Shown here piece by piece: positions 1 to 11,100 of a stretch of DNA of 33,897 nucleotides. The stretch is from Chara braunii (Eukaryota > Streptophyta > Charophyceae > Charales > Characeae): the NCBI GenBank assembly GCA_003427395.1, contig BFEA01000147.1, positions 758,556-792,452 of the forward strand. Reading direction: 5' to 3'. Position 1 is the stretch's first letter; every line of letters begins with the position of its first letter. Under the pieces are notes generated by a model. That model was not told where the DNA came from. It did no database searches and saw only the letters and a list, made by a program, of their open reading frames with translations. A program made the translations under genes and the position numbers.

Positions 1-640
1 GAGTGGGGAGAGACACTGGCGGAGGCCAGTGGTACGTACCTGTGGCGCCATCGCTCCAGCTCCATCTTCGAGGTACCTGCATCAAGGCGCCAACTTCACA
101 GGTTAATACTAGAGAGAGAGAGAGAGAGAGTTCTTCTTCCTCTTCTTCTCAGTCCACCATCTCTTCTTCCCCTCTCACCACCTGCTTCTCAGTATCAGCG
201 GACTACTACAGAGAGAGAGAGTTGTGACATGAGACTTGACGACATTGGATCCAGACTCGACATTGGGATTCAGACATTTTGACGAGGGACTATTTGGGCC
301 TGTGCTGAACACTTGGTGTTGACCACATTCCCATCTTCCCTTCTTCTTCGTCTAACCCCACCTCCTTCGTCTGTGTATGGTTGGGGCTGGCGCAGTCTTC
401 TTGTGTGAAGCGCCAGACCCCTTCGCACCATGATGATGATGATGTATGTTCGGGGCTGCATTACAATATTGATTGTTCGGATCATTGGTATCTAAGTCTT
501 CCGCTGTGCTATCTTATACCTTGTATTGAAAGGTCGGTTCTTGTTCTGGTCTGCACCTATACGGTATGCAACAGTCTTCCTTGCTCAGGGGCCATGCTAA
601 TCTTCTCTGTGTCCCGTTCCTTTTTCGTGTTTTTTTTTTT
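1..640. other. Unassigned sequence with GA/TTC-rich tracts
   Basis: I recognise no gene here. A (GA)n microsatellite lies at about 111-130, followed by TTC/TCC-rich pyrimidine tract to about 180, with another GAGAGAGA run near 211-220. The open frames on both strands are short, overlap one another and have the Ser- or Arg-rich composition expected of translated microsatellite. Confidence 0.5.
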
Positions 641-644
641 CAAA

Positions 645-712
645 ACGGGTGACAGCATAGGGCCATAACGACCTGTTTTATTAGGAGGAAAAAAAAAGGA
701 AAAAAAAAGGGC
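645..712 (+). repeat. LINE 3'-tail-like fragment with A-rich end
   Basis: The core AGGGCCATAACGACCTG at about 652-670 matches, apart from one base, the AGGGCCATAAGGACCTG stem-loop just before the poly(A) of the minus-strand LINE at 23.7 kb. The next bases are GTTTTATTAGGAGG and then A-rich runs to 708. Upstream similarity fades quickly, so this may be only the end of a 5'-truncated copy. It could also be an unrelated retroposon sharing the hairpin. Confidence 0.4.
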
Positions 713-785
713 GATGGCCTTGAGATATCATCAACTGACGGGCCCTAGGTAATTCAGAAGTACGTTATTTTGTTAATCTGACTGC

Positions 786-859
786 ATGGTCTGCACCCGA
801 ATTCGAACTACAGTCTTTATTTCAACAGTTCATGGGTGTACCAACTGAGCTAAGGCCCG
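786..859 (-). repeat. tRNA-like block (tRNA pseudogene or SINE head)
   Basis: Read on the minus strand, the block begins GGGCCTTAGCTCAGTTGG, close to a Pol III A box (TAGCTCAGTTGG). About 45 bases later comes GTTCGAATTC, a good B box. D-, anticodon- and T-stem pairing is poor: the T-loop region is too long and the 7-bp acceptor stem is not closed. It is therefore not a functional tRNA. A tRNA-derived SINE promoter or a decayed tRNA gene are the two readings. Confidence 0.4.
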
Positions 860-1461
860 ACGTTGGCACTTCTCTGTACCATTCCCCAATTGGCTTGTGC
901 GAACTCTGGTCCCTGGCACATCTGTTTCGGGTTTGCAATTTTGAATACTACACATCGTATTGTGGTGGGGACCACATGTCTTGTTGTGAAAGCCCATGTG
1001 TGTTGAGAGCATCTGTAGCCTCATTTATGCTTGCTGGCCTGATCCTGATGAAGGCAGCTATTTTCCAGCTATGGGTGGGTGCCGACTTGCTAATTCATAA
1101 GGGGGAGATGTTACACCTGTCTGGTTGACTGACGTCTGCCGTGTTCTTGCAATTACAGTGCAGATGGATCAGGCCATTACGAGCAAGGGAAGCATCGGTA
1201 AGGAGTCTAAGGACTTGTTTGATCATCTCTGGGGGTATTTTTCTTTTTTTCTGTGCCTAAGTTTGTGCGCATTGGCGTTCAGATTTCGTTTGCAAATTTT
1301 CAATGATTGATGCTGGCTAAAAGAACGTGTGGGGCTTTTCTATAAGGCATACAAGTGTTATGATTCTGGCGGATTTCGAGATACACATTCATCAGATAGT
1401 ATAATGGCGTCCAATTGCAGAAAGAAATGAATGAACGTGAGAGGAGAGGGGGTAAGAAGAA
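860..1461. other. Unassigned sequence
   Basis: There are no recognisable coding motifs, poly(A) retroposon ends or repeats shared with the rest of the window. Open frames here are short and lack domain signatures. Confidence 0.4.
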
Positions 1462-1530
1462 GAAGGAAGAAGAAGAAGAAGAAGAAGAAGAAGAAGAAGA
1501 AGAAGAAGAAGAAGAAAGAAAGGAAGAAGA
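1462..1530 (+). repeat. (GAA)n / (AAG)n microsatellite
   Basis: An almost pure GAA trinucleotide run of more than 20 units lies between purine-rich flanks (AAGAAGAAGG before, GAAAGAAAGGAAGAAG after). It produces poly-Glu, poly-Ser and poly-Phe/Leu open frames that are artefacts of the repeat. Confidence 0.95.
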
Positions 1531-3130
1531 AGATGATGTACACCAGCATAGACAAATGATAAAGCTCTTCTTCTTCGCCAAGCACTCTCCTCGTCCTTTA
1601 CTGCTCTTTTATTCACACAAGAAATAATAGTACAATGTTGAATGGCTGAACCAGAATCAATGTCCGAGTTCCTCTACTACTGCAGGTATCACTTGAGGTC
1701 CACCATAGCCATGGCCGCCTCCCTCACTCTTCACTCTGATAGGCCAAGGCTATGGCGGACTACTGGGCCTTGCCCTGATGCCCAAAAGACAACCCAAAGC
1801 AGCTATGGCTGCTCCGGATCAGGCCGCCATGCCTGACTCTGCCTCGAAGCTTCTTGGTGTAGCTCTTCCGCAGCTGGGGTCTTCCTGCTGCAGCGCCCAC
1901 CAAGGTGATGAAGATGGCTGCCACCATAGCCAGGTAAGTACCTCTGGTGTTCCCCCGTCCTCCTGCTCTTCTTTCTCCTCCGTGTCCTTGCTCCTTCCCC
2001 TGCTCTTGCCAGCGCTGCTCCAGCCAGCGCTCCAACCAGTGTGTCGCCAAACTTGCACACCGACAATGCGGCTGGGCTCTTCGCCCGGCCTGGAGATACA
2101 GCGGCCTGCTTGCCTCTTGCGCTGTGACTTCCAGGCCGTTCGGCCTTCCAAGAAACCGGTACCTCCTCCCTTTTGGAGGGAAACATCATTGCAGACTCTG
2201 ATATTGCCCGTACAGGCCCTAGACTCAGGCTGGTTGGACTGGTACCCGCCTAGACCTAGCCTACAACTACTGGGCCTCTCAAAATGCCATTTTTGTCCTC
2301 TTCTGCTCGGCCTCCAGTACCCGGCACATCTACCTCTTCAGGGTGTGGTACCGGCCTACCTGCTACTTGAGTGTTTCCCCGCTGCTTCAAGTGTTGCGGG
2401 CCTCTTCCCCCGCCACTTGAGTGTTTTCCCCGCTGCAGACCTCAATGTCACGGCCACAGGCAAGTACCGCCCCTGAGGGCCCAACAAACCAACAAGTGCC
2501 CTTGCGGGTCACACACGCACTCAAGCCAACCAGCACTCAGACAGTCATGTAGACCAGCAAGCGTGCACACACACAGACATGCAGAACTTAGTAGCAAGCG
2601 GGAAACTCAGCAAGGCATTCAGTCCATGAGCAAAACTCAGAAATCAACTGTGTCTCAGTCCGTGTTTGGTCGGGTCATCACACAAGGGGATTGGTCCTGT
2701 GTAGATTGCATGCCTGGCCTGCTTTCGACATAGAAGGAGCAATGCCTTATCATATAAGAATCAGATTTTGAAAAATACAGAAAACGAAAAATGTTCCAGT
2801 TTCTAGTTTTTGGCTGGTGCTGCCAGCCATTTTGGTCTGTTTGCCCGGAGCCTCCGTTTTGTTTTTCGGAGAGGCTCAGTCGTGATTCTCAAGTTAGCTG
2901 GGGCCATGTACTGGTGGTTTAGGACCCCATCCTCAGCAGCTACTGGGGTGGAGGGAGCTGAAACCAGGGGCAGGTTGCTGAAAAACTACCTGAGTTTTCT
3001 TTTTTACTTTTTAAAAACACCAAGGAAAAAGACGACGTCTTCATTGAGCAGAGACTGCTGATGTTCATAGGGGGAGGGGACCGGAGGGGAGGCACAGTGA
3101 CTGGCCCATCGAAGAAGCTTGGTCGTGATG
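1531..3130. other. Unassigned sequence, GC-richer
   Basis: Several overlapping open frames exist on both strands (the longest is 1778-2476 on the plus strand, 232 codons). They are Pro/Ser/Cys-rich, overlap equally long frames on the other strand and show no domain motif. The 1900-2450 interval is pyrimidine-rich on the plus strand, with repeated CTTGAGTGTTTCCCC / CTTGAGTGTTTTCCCC near 2367-2430. I call no gene. This may be host intergenic DNA or a TE untranslated region. Confidence 0.4.
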
Positions 3131-3132
3131 CT

Positions 3133-3376
3133 ACCGGCTGACCCCTGGCCGGTATCGCCCACCTGCTGTAGCAGGTACCACACCTGCTGGTGGGTGCAGC
3201 TCCCGCATGTTCCCTCGTTGGAGGCTTGAGCACGGATGTGGCTGCTACGGGGTTCCCCGTAATACTATAATGACAATAAAAAAGGCCTGAAAGGCCGTCC
3301 TGTCCAGATTTGACAGGTAATTGAATTGGTTGGGCTTAAAAAATTAGCCTTTAAAAAAAAAAAAAAAAAAAAAAAT
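3133..3376 (+). repeat. Retroposon 3' end: hairpin series plus poly(A)
   Basis: A run of short inverted repeats precedes a poly(A) tract of about 24 A (3352-3375). They are ACCGGC..GCCGGT (3133-3153), CCTGCTGTAGCAGG (3162-3175), TACGGGGTTCCCCGTA (3246-3261), GGCCTGAAAGGCC (3284-3296), CCTGTC..GACAGG (3299-3317) and GGCT..AGCC (3333-3349). The layout of structured tail plus A-tract fits the 3' end of a target-primed retroposon (LINE or SINE). It is not the same tail as the two LINEs further right, and no coding part was recognised upstream. Confidence 0.5.
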
Positions 3377-4113
3377 CCACACCCCAATTTTGTCCGAGTT
3401 GTGGCTTTGGCTTCGATCGTGCTATTGCACTGGTGTTCCTACTTCAGATTGTGAGTGTTTTTTCGTTCGCAGACATCAGTTTTGTGTTTGTGAGTATAGG
3501 CCGGGCCAATCCCTACTCAAGTACATACATGCGTGTGGCTGTATGCTCAATTCAAAGTTAGTGGACTCTTTCTGTATTCTTAGCAAGCTTTGTTTGTGAG
3601 GGCTGTCACCCAAGAACCCTGGGGGAAATCCCCAAGGACAGAATGTCAACCCCAGGACCCCGGACTCCAAAGGTGTGGAGCTGCAGCTGGTGGTCAGTCC
3701 TGAAGGCTGGGGTGTAGTAGGAGGGGGATACTCAGAGAAATGGTTTTCCAAATTTCCGGTGATTTCACGTTGTTGGAAATGCACGTAACCGCCTAAATTT
3801 CCAGGGAAAACCTGGACGAATGCAGGGGAAGATCTTTTTTTTTTTCGCAGGGGAAGAAAATTCTTACCTTTCTTCCACCTGGCCTCTCCCCTCTGCCCCT
3901 CTCCTGGTTATGTACCGATCCTCGGATCCAGTGCAGCACTGGTTTTGGTTCCTCACAACCACCTCCATTCCCACCCTCAGCTGTGTCACAACCCACATCT
4001 TTGGGAGAGCACCACTCATGGCCGCCTGTCACCATCACCTGATGTCAACCGCAACCTGTCACCTCCTCCACACCTTGCTACTTACGGAGCGCCCCACACC
4101 CAGTCCTGAACAA
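3377..4113. other. Unassigned left flank of the Ty3/gypsy element
   Basis: No gene was recognised. This is presumably DNA into which the LTR retrotransposon inserted. The bases abutting the 5' LTR (CCTGAACAA) do not match the bases after the 3' LTR (CTGCTGC), so a target-site duplication is not visible with the boundaries chosen here. Confidence 0.4.
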
Positions 4114-4649
4114 TGAATTGCAGTGCTGCAAGTGGGCTGTATACTAATTATGCCCTTCTTGTCGTTGTAGGGAGTTGATCCCGCAACCTTGGTTTGCTGT
4201 GTTTGTCATTTTGCCCTGTTTGTGTTGTTTATTTGTTTTGAGTTTTGCGGGACTTGATCCCGCGACCTGTAACGCGTGTGTTTTGTTTGTGAGTGCTGCG
4301 CCGTATGGGACTTGATCCCTGAGTCTGTCACTAGTAGTCTCTGTTTGGTAGTCTTAGGCCATTCGGACTTTTCCTTTTGCCTTGTGATACGTCTATGTCC
4401 CCTTTTCCCCCTGTTTCCATCTAGATACAGATGAGTCCTGGGTTGTTGCCATTGGAGTCCGTCATAGGTCTAGGCAGAGGGTAGAAGTAGCGGGCAGGAA
4501 ATTCGGTTCGGGTCTTTTGCATCGTGTTTGACTGGGGAAACTCTCTGCCCGTCCGTTGCTGGAGTGCTGCTGCGCTATTTTGGGAGAGGTCATCTTCTTC
4601 ATCGAAGACCAGCCATAGCTGGGGTTGGGAAACGAAGTTGAATCGGGCA
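4114..4649 (+). repeat. 5' LTR of the Ty3/gypsy element
   Basis: This is about 536 bp, starting TGAATTGCAGTGCTGC and ending near GAATCGGGCA, so with TG...CA termini. It matches 17888-18419 along its length. Its 3' end lies about 9 bp before the primer-binding site. It contains three spaced copies of a GGGA(C/G)TTGATCCC motif (about 4170, 4247 and 4307). The exact 3' boundary could be a few bases further right, since homology to the 3' LTR ends raggedly. Confidence 0.88.
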
Positions 4650-4658
4650 CATGCTTGT

Positions 4659-4670
4659 TGGTATCAGAGC
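4659..4670 (+). promoter_or_regulatory. Primer-binding site, tRNA-iMet type
   Basis: TGGTATCAGAGC is the sequence complementary to the 3' end of plant initiator tRNA-Met, the standard minus-strand primer site of most plant LTR retrotransposons. It lies directly downstream of the 5' LTR and fixes the element's orientation as plus. Confidence 0.9.
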
Positions 4671-6050
4671 TGCGATCTTGTACCACTGGCGAGCAATTGA
4701 GTGGCAACCTCCTTTCTGAGTGGCAGTTGGAGTAGGGACTTGTTGTCCGCTTTCTTCAACGGACGTTGTTGGTGAGAGGTGGTGAAAGGTAGTGTGTGAG
4801 GGGGGAATTGCCAGGATCAGAAAAACAAAAAACAAAAAAGAAGCGTGTGTCTTTATGGTGTTCATAATTTCATATTTGACTTGCCGGGGGAATAGGAACC
4901 GGACTGTTGCTCCCCAGAATGGCAGGAGCCAGAACCGAGAGGTTCTGTATTTCTTTTAAAAAAAAAAAAAAAAAAAGATGCAGACTGGTGGAAGTTTCGG
5001 CTGGCGAGAAGGGAGTTGACCTGCACGTCAACCCTAAGTGAACTGATTGACCTGGCAACCCTCAAGTCGCTGTCCTTGCCTGCAGAGGACAGGGGAAAAC
5101 CGGCTGGCCTGCTGATGGGGCTACTTCAACGAGCGACCGTTATTGGAGGTGTCAGGGGGTCTTCGCCGCAAGTCTGATGGTCAACATCGGACTGGGCTAC
5201 GACATTCTGGTACTGTGGTTAGTCAACAATTGACCAGCCAGATATCTTCAATCAAGGCTTGCTCAAGTGAGTTCGTTCCGTGAAGTTCCTGGCCCGATGT
5301 CAGACCTTGTTAGTGTCTGTCACAGTCTGTCAGCATCAGTCAGTGTGCAGTCTAAATCAGATTGGTTGTCAGTTATCCTTGGTCAATGCTGACCCCTCTC
5401 TGAGTCCGTTGTAATCTAATGAGGGGAATACTATTGACGTACCCGGACCTCGTGTGATTGCCAGTCAGTTCTGCAAGTGCCAACCGTAAAACGGTGTCTG
5501 TCCCAGGGGTCAGTTTCGGTCTCTCAGTCAGTCCTGTCAGTTGGCAAGTAACATAGGCAGTCAGAAAAGGGTCAGTCCGTTAATGATGACTTCTGTCTGC
5601 ATCAGATGTCAGGTCGTCAGTCAAATGGCATATTTCTATCTTGATTAGAGCACGGATTTTCAAGACTGCATTTGCGGTAAAAGAGATCTGCTCCATTTTA
5701 TTTTATTCTGATTGCATAAATAAAGTCTCTCTCTCCCTTGCTGTGGAATGCTAGCGGTTTTGGGAAGGCTCTGTGGCGAGCCTGATCAAAAACGACTATG
5801 TATTTCTGGTCGGGTTGCAGGCTCAGAAGTAGCTGTTCCGTTGACTGTTTTGGCCATTTGCCTGAGCCTGAAACCTCCCAGACTGTTCTCTGGCATTTGA
5901 CACCACCTGCCGTGTTACCCATACCTTTAAACAGCACAGTATAACTCTCGTTATCTGAGTTCTGAGTGTGAACAGTAATCTGAGTTACTTTACTTTTATT
6001 TTATTTGTATGATTGTATCTATCTGACAAATAAAAAGTTAAAAGACCAGA
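4671..6050 (+). other. Untranslated leader of the Ty3/gypsy element
   Basis: About 1.4 kb lies between the PBS and the gag start with no long frame. It carries an inserted LINE tail at 4878-4977. A zone at about 5320-5640 is rich in short CAGTC/GTCAGT words (for example TCTGTCAGCATCAGTCAGTG). It presumably contains the packaging signals, but none can be identified from sequence alone. Confidence 0.55.
4878..4977 (+). mobile_element. Isolated LINE 3' tail, extremely 5'-truncated
   Basis: The segment from TTGACTTGCCGGGGG through GGAACCGGACTGTTGCTCC to the AGAACCGAGAGGTTCT hairpin and an A18 tract matches the last 90 bp of the full LINE ending at 13480. This is a roughly 100-bp stub produced by abortive target-primed reverse transcription into the gypsy leader. 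The right flank after the A-tract is GATGCAGACTGG, and I could not match a convincing target duplication on the left. Confidence 0.8.
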
Positions 6051-6945
6051 ATGGCGGAGGTGAAGAAGGTGGTTGCTGAAGGCGGGGAAACATCCACGCC
6101 TGACATAGAGGGAGAAGTGGAACAAAAGTGGAGGATCCCGTGGATGCCGGCCTGCGAGCAGCAAAGGAAATTGCTGCCAAAGCTGAGGGAAGTGGAGAGA
6201 ATTGAAAGAAAAAAGGCAGCAGCGGTCCGAAGAGGAGAGACAGACAAGCTGAGTTTGTGAGACTAGACCCACTCAGCAGCCAGACAAGCTGAGCTTGCAG
6301 AGTGGGTCCTGCTGGAATCTGCTCATACCAGGAACGTTTTCACGGCCTGGGATGACTGCATCACAGCAGTCGAGACCGGGCTGGCCTCGATGGACACCAC
6401 CCTGCAACACCTGTCAGATGCCTTCTTCAGACAGTTCCCACCGCCTCCCTACTCCCACTCCACCTACTCCACCCGTGCCCCCACCTTCACAGCAACCCCA
6501 TATCCTTGCACAGTGCCCACACTGGGACCGAGTTCTGGCTATGTACAGCCTGAATAGCGGTTTCACAAGATGGCCCAGCCTGAGAAGTTCACTGGGGAAG
6601 ACCCCAAAGTGCACGTCTTAGATAGGATAGGCCAAATGAGGACTTACCTCAGGGTCTATACCTGTCCAGAAGTGGACAAGGTACGAGCCACAGTGGCCCG
6701 ACTAGCAGGGGCTCCACTGAACTGGGCAACTATGAGGCCAACAAGGCCCAGAAGTACCTAGATGATTGGATTGCTGTGATTGGTTTGGACACTGTCTTTC
6801 AGGGTTTAGAAACCAGGTATGTTGGCAAGGAAAAGGCTTGCAAGGCCGCTGATAAGCTTGTGAGACTAGGCCAGGGTAAGTGGCAAGGATATCTCTCCAA
6901 GCTCTATGCTAAGTGGAAAAAACTAGCATCAACTCCTGGTTTGGA
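6051..6945 (+). pseudogene. gag: gag, 5' part (Ty3/gypsy), broken
   Basis: The likely start is the ATG at 6051 (MAEVKKVVAEGGETSTPD). The reading frame then changes several times: a stop at 6258, the GAG-like frame resuming near 6296 (WVLLESAHTRNVFTAWDD), a Pro-rich spacer, and a stop at about 6555. The recognisable capsid region begins near 6570 (EKFTGEDPKVHVLD, QMRTYLRVY, ATVARLAGAPLNWA) and passes by frameshift into WIAVIGLDTVFQGLETRY and LYAKWKKLASTPGLE. These are hallmarks of the retrotransposon gag domain of Ty3/gypsy elements, which forms the virus-like particle. The frame is then cut by a LINE insertion and resumes at 13484. Confidence 0.85.
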
Positions 6946-7030
6946 AATAGGAGAAAAGGGGAAGGAAGGCACAACGGAAGGACAGACAAACAAAACCGAT
7001 GAGCTGACAAGTGAAGAAGAGGAAGACAAG

Positions 7031-8139
7031 ATGTCCCAAGACTCCGAAGGGGAAAACACAGACCTGCAAGATGAACAACCAGATGAACATGAGTGAGGAA
7101 AGGAAAACTCACTCCAATGGCTTAACGACTATGTCAAGAGACTCGAGAGAGAAAGGGAAGTCGAATTTGAAGTTTGAGTGGCTCACAAAAGGCACCTCCT
7201 CAATCTGCAAAACTTCTCCGTTAATCAAGCCGACCCCATCAGCCAAATCCCAACCCAAAACCAATACGAAACAATGGAAAAGGAACAGGAATTGTTCGAC
7301 TTCTTTGCAAACATTACGGACACAGACTGGACCAAGCAGGGGGGCAGATGGCAACCACACAGAAGTCAATCCAATGGCCAAAGATGTACGCAAAACCGGA
7401 CAACATCCACCCGAGCAAGAAAGCAAAGAGAGCGAAAGGGAGAGAACAAAAGAATCTAACCAGTCCGTCCTAGGCGGACGAGACTGGGGGTGAAGATATC
7501 CACCTGACCACAAGAGAAGATCTAGATAGACAGAAGGAAATCTTACATGCACAGATCACAGTCCTCAGAGATCACAACAGAGAAATAGTTGACGACATTG
7601 TTAATCTGCAAGGGATAGCTTTGGGACAGAATGCGGAAATCCTCACAGCAGCCAGGTTGGAAGCCAAGGGGGGTTGCAAAAAAAGTATTGCCCTACCGTT
7701 GGAACGAGGAGCACGCAGATTGGGAGGTCGCCGTGGTCAAATCATGGTCTCTCATAGCTTTGGCCAGCCCATCCAACAAGGTTCTAGCTGCCAACATCTC
7801 CAAACACGCACCAGTAGCAGCTTGCATTCTAGGATCAAAGGAAGACTGGAGGGAGGAATGGCTGAATGATGCAGGGGACATCTTGGTCAGTGATTTGAGG
7901 CCCTATATGGTCCGCTACTCAATGGAATTGTCTGGAAACCATGCAAGGTGCTGCATGCGATCCCCTATGGCCTCATGGGAGGAGAAATTCATGCAGAAAG
8001 AGTTGCAGTCTCACCCTCAATAGTCGAAGGTCATAATTTTTTTTATGGCAAGGAAGACCATATGAACCAGATTCTGGATGTAAAGGCCCGACAGGTCAAG
8101 GTCCGCCTTGCTCTGTACAACGAGTCCCCTCTCAACTAA
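7031..8139 (+). pseudogene. LINE ORF1 (RNA-binding/coiled-coil protein), broken
   Basis: From the ATG at 7031 (MSQDSEGENTDLQDEQPDEH), an acidic start is followed by a Glu/Arg/Lys coiled-coil-like stretch near 7105-7170 (WLNDYVKRLEREREVEFEV). An in-frame TGA follows, then a Gln/Asn-rich segment. After further frame changes a more globular segment is readable at 7631-8020 (VLPYRWNEEHADWEVAVVKS, SDLRPYMVRYSMELSGNH), ending in FFYGKEDHMNQILDVKARQV and a TAA at 8137-8139. Position before the endonuclease and composition identify it as ORF1, normally a nucleic-acid chaperone of the LINE RNP. No RRM or zinc knuckle could be made out. Confidence 0.65.
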
Positions 8140-8185
8140 ACCCCTAATGTAACAAGCCAAGGCACGACCGCCCATTTAACATCCC

Positions 8186-11100
8186 ATGACGACACAACCC
8201 CGGCCCGAGGGCAACCAAGGAGGGCGTCAGTTCAAGCATTATTTCGTCAAACATAAAGAGCCTGAACTGTCAGTGTTGTCATGGAACGTTAATGGGTTAG
8301 CAACAATATTAACCAACACAGAAAAATGGGACAGTATGGTTAGCCTCATGAATTGGTTCACAAGAAAGTTGAAGAAACCCACCCAATATAGTCTGCCTTA
8401 AAAAAACGCACTTGTCAGACTCTCTGGAACACAAAGCCATAATCAACAAATTACAGTCAGACTAAAGCATGTGCGTTTAGGTCTCTGGGCCCCCTCTCCG
8501 AGAGCAGGGTCAGCAGGAACAACCATCCTATCAAGAGCAGCCAACCTAATCCAGATGGTAGGGAGCAGACTAGACCAAATCAACGGAAGATGAATAGAAG
8601 TTCATTTAAACTACAGGGAAGAATCATTCCAATTAATAAATGCCTACGCCCTTAACGACATCCCTCATTCATAACATAACAACTATGTGTGAGGATCAAC
8701 AACACGTAGTCCTAGCAGGCGATTGGAACACTACTCTAGATCCAAACAGGGACAAACTCTCATGCTCACAAAGAGACAGTGACTCCTCACTCCAAGTAGA
8801 AGCCCAGGTAATGCACGCCTTAACCATAGAAAGGAACCTAATAGAACCACTCAGAACACTTCACTCGGAGGCACACAGAGTAACATACAGAAAAATAAAT
8901 AGAACCCAACACATCTCAAGCTATGTTATAGGTTATTTCCTAGTATCCGATTCTCTCAGGGGAACGGTCCTCAACATAGGAATAGGAAAACTACCCTACC
9001 ATAGTGGCTTAGATCACAACCCAATATTTATAGACTTTCTTTTCGACCCAGGAATACAAAAAAGGCCAGGCTTCTTCAAGATTAATAACTTAACTAAACA
9101 AAACAGAAATGAAAGAAGGAATAGTGCAGGCATGCATAGATTCAGAGAAGTATTAAATTTCTCATCCTTAGTGAACAGCTTGTCCAAAATAGCATCAGCA
9201 GTCTTTAGAAAACTAGCAGCCAAAATAAATCAATGTATAAGAGAACTAGAAGCACCAGTAAGCCTCGCGCAAACAAACCTCATGATCAACCCGGGAGTCT
9301 CTTCTTATGAGTAACTATTAGCTAGAGCCAAACCACAATTGAATGCCTGGAAAGCGAATGGATTGAGATTGAGAGCAAAAATTAAAGAATGGGAAGAAGG
9401 TGGAAAAATGACGAAGTTGTTCTTTCAAAAAATCAAGTTTAGAGGAAGAAACTCGGCCGTACAACAGTTAAGAGATGAGGAAGGTCTGTCGTCAAACCCA
9501 ACCAAATGCTCTCTATAACAGAATCTTTCTATAAAGCACTCTATTCATCTAAGATTGAAAGTCCCACTCCTAGGTCGGTCCTACGAGCTAGGGAAAAATT
9601 ATGTAAGCACCTGGATAAGACAATCTCCTCCAGCATGGCTGAAGAGCTTGACCAACCAATCACCAGCGAAGAGCTAAAGAAGGCATTGGATGTCGTGAAA
9701 CGAGGGAAAACACCAGGAATAGATGGACTATCCAAAGAGTTTTGGCAGGCATATTGACCCTTTCTAAGGGAAGAATTCGGTAACTTTATCAAGATGGCAT
9801 GGGATAAGGAAGGGTTAGGACCATAAGTACAGGTATAGTCACGCTACTCTACAAAAAGGGAGACCCCACCGACATGAAGAACTACAGACCTATCACCCTT
9901 CTGACAATTGCGTACAAAATCTTAGCCAAATTGTTAGCAAATAGAATAAGGAAGATCACCACAAAATGTTTTCGCATAGACCAAACAGGTTTCATCCCGG
10001 GTAGATTTATCCTAGACAACGTAATGACTCTAGCCGAATCCGTAAGATACATCAAAGATAAAAAAAAAAATGAACGTAGCTATCCTCTTCTTCGACTTCG
10101 AAAAAGCCTAAGACCAAGTTAATTGGGACTTCCTTCAACAATGCATGGAAACCATGGGAGTAGGCCCTAACTTTAGAAAATGGGTGCGTGTGCTATATAA
10201 TGACGCCCTAGGAGCCGTACAGGTAAACGGCCATGTATCCAACACATACAAGATGTCCCGCTCCGTCAAGCAAGAGGATCCTTTCGCTGCACCGATCTTC
10301 CTCTTCATAATGGAGGCCATGGCATCATTTCTAAGAAAAGATCCCTCCATCCATAGACTCACCGATCAACCGGAGGAAAACACGTACAATCCTATTTGCA
10401 GATGATCTGACGGTACTAATAAGAGCCTCCTCCTTATCCTTTCAGTCCCTGACCAGAGCTATGTGTGCATTTCAACTAGCATTTGAAATGCGTATCAACT
10501 GAAAGAAAACAATAGGGTGGTGGTTAACAACAGACAACCTGGAAGTTCCTTCAGATACCCCCGAGGGAATGACATGGACCGACCCCAATGATCCCATTAG
10601 AGTCCTAGGAATACAAATGACAGAGATAGGAGCAGCGACAAAAATGACACCCAGTCTACTGGCGAAAATGATCGGCAAACTGAGTACCTGGGGGAAGTTA
10701 CACACCTCCTTGTTTGGTCGAGCCTTAGTGCTACTCATCCATATTTCCAATGATGTGGTACGTGGAAGCCTTTTGGTCCCCGAACCAGAAGGCATTAAAA
10801 GGCATACAAAGGAAAACCTCGGCCTATCTCTGGACAGGGGACGCCTCCAGACAACATTTCATTACAAAGGTAGCATGGCAATATGTGACTAGGAAAAAAA
10901 GTCAAGGGGGTTTGGGAGTACTGGATCCAGCCACTCAAATAAAATCGCTCCAAACCAAATAGATCCTAAAGTTAATAACTAGTCCCAAACTTCCGTGGCG
11001 ACCGTTGGCCCTAGAGGGCCTATAACAACTGTCGGTCTACAGCACGCCAAAAAACATGGAAGGTACCTTCTGGATAATAAGTCATGGACAATGAAAAAAA

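Noticed and set aside
1300-1627. Open frames of poly-Glu, poly-Ser and poly-Phe/Leu around the GAA repeat
   Set aside because: They exist in several frames on both strands purely because a trinucleotide repeat lacks stops; no domain lies on either side.
1778-2476. 232-codon plus-strand frame as a gene
   Set aside because: It is Pro/Ser/Leu/Cys-rich from a pyrimidine-rich strand, overlaps comparable frames on the minus strand, and contains no motif or splice structure that I could support.
7170-7178. AAGTTTGAG matching 13481-13489 as the LINE target duplication
   Set aside because: It would place the LINE start inside its own ORF1 coiled-coil stretch. Rejoining gag as PGLE-QDKLTW puts the boundary near 6945, so I treat the 9-bp match as probably fortuitous. 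It remains possible.
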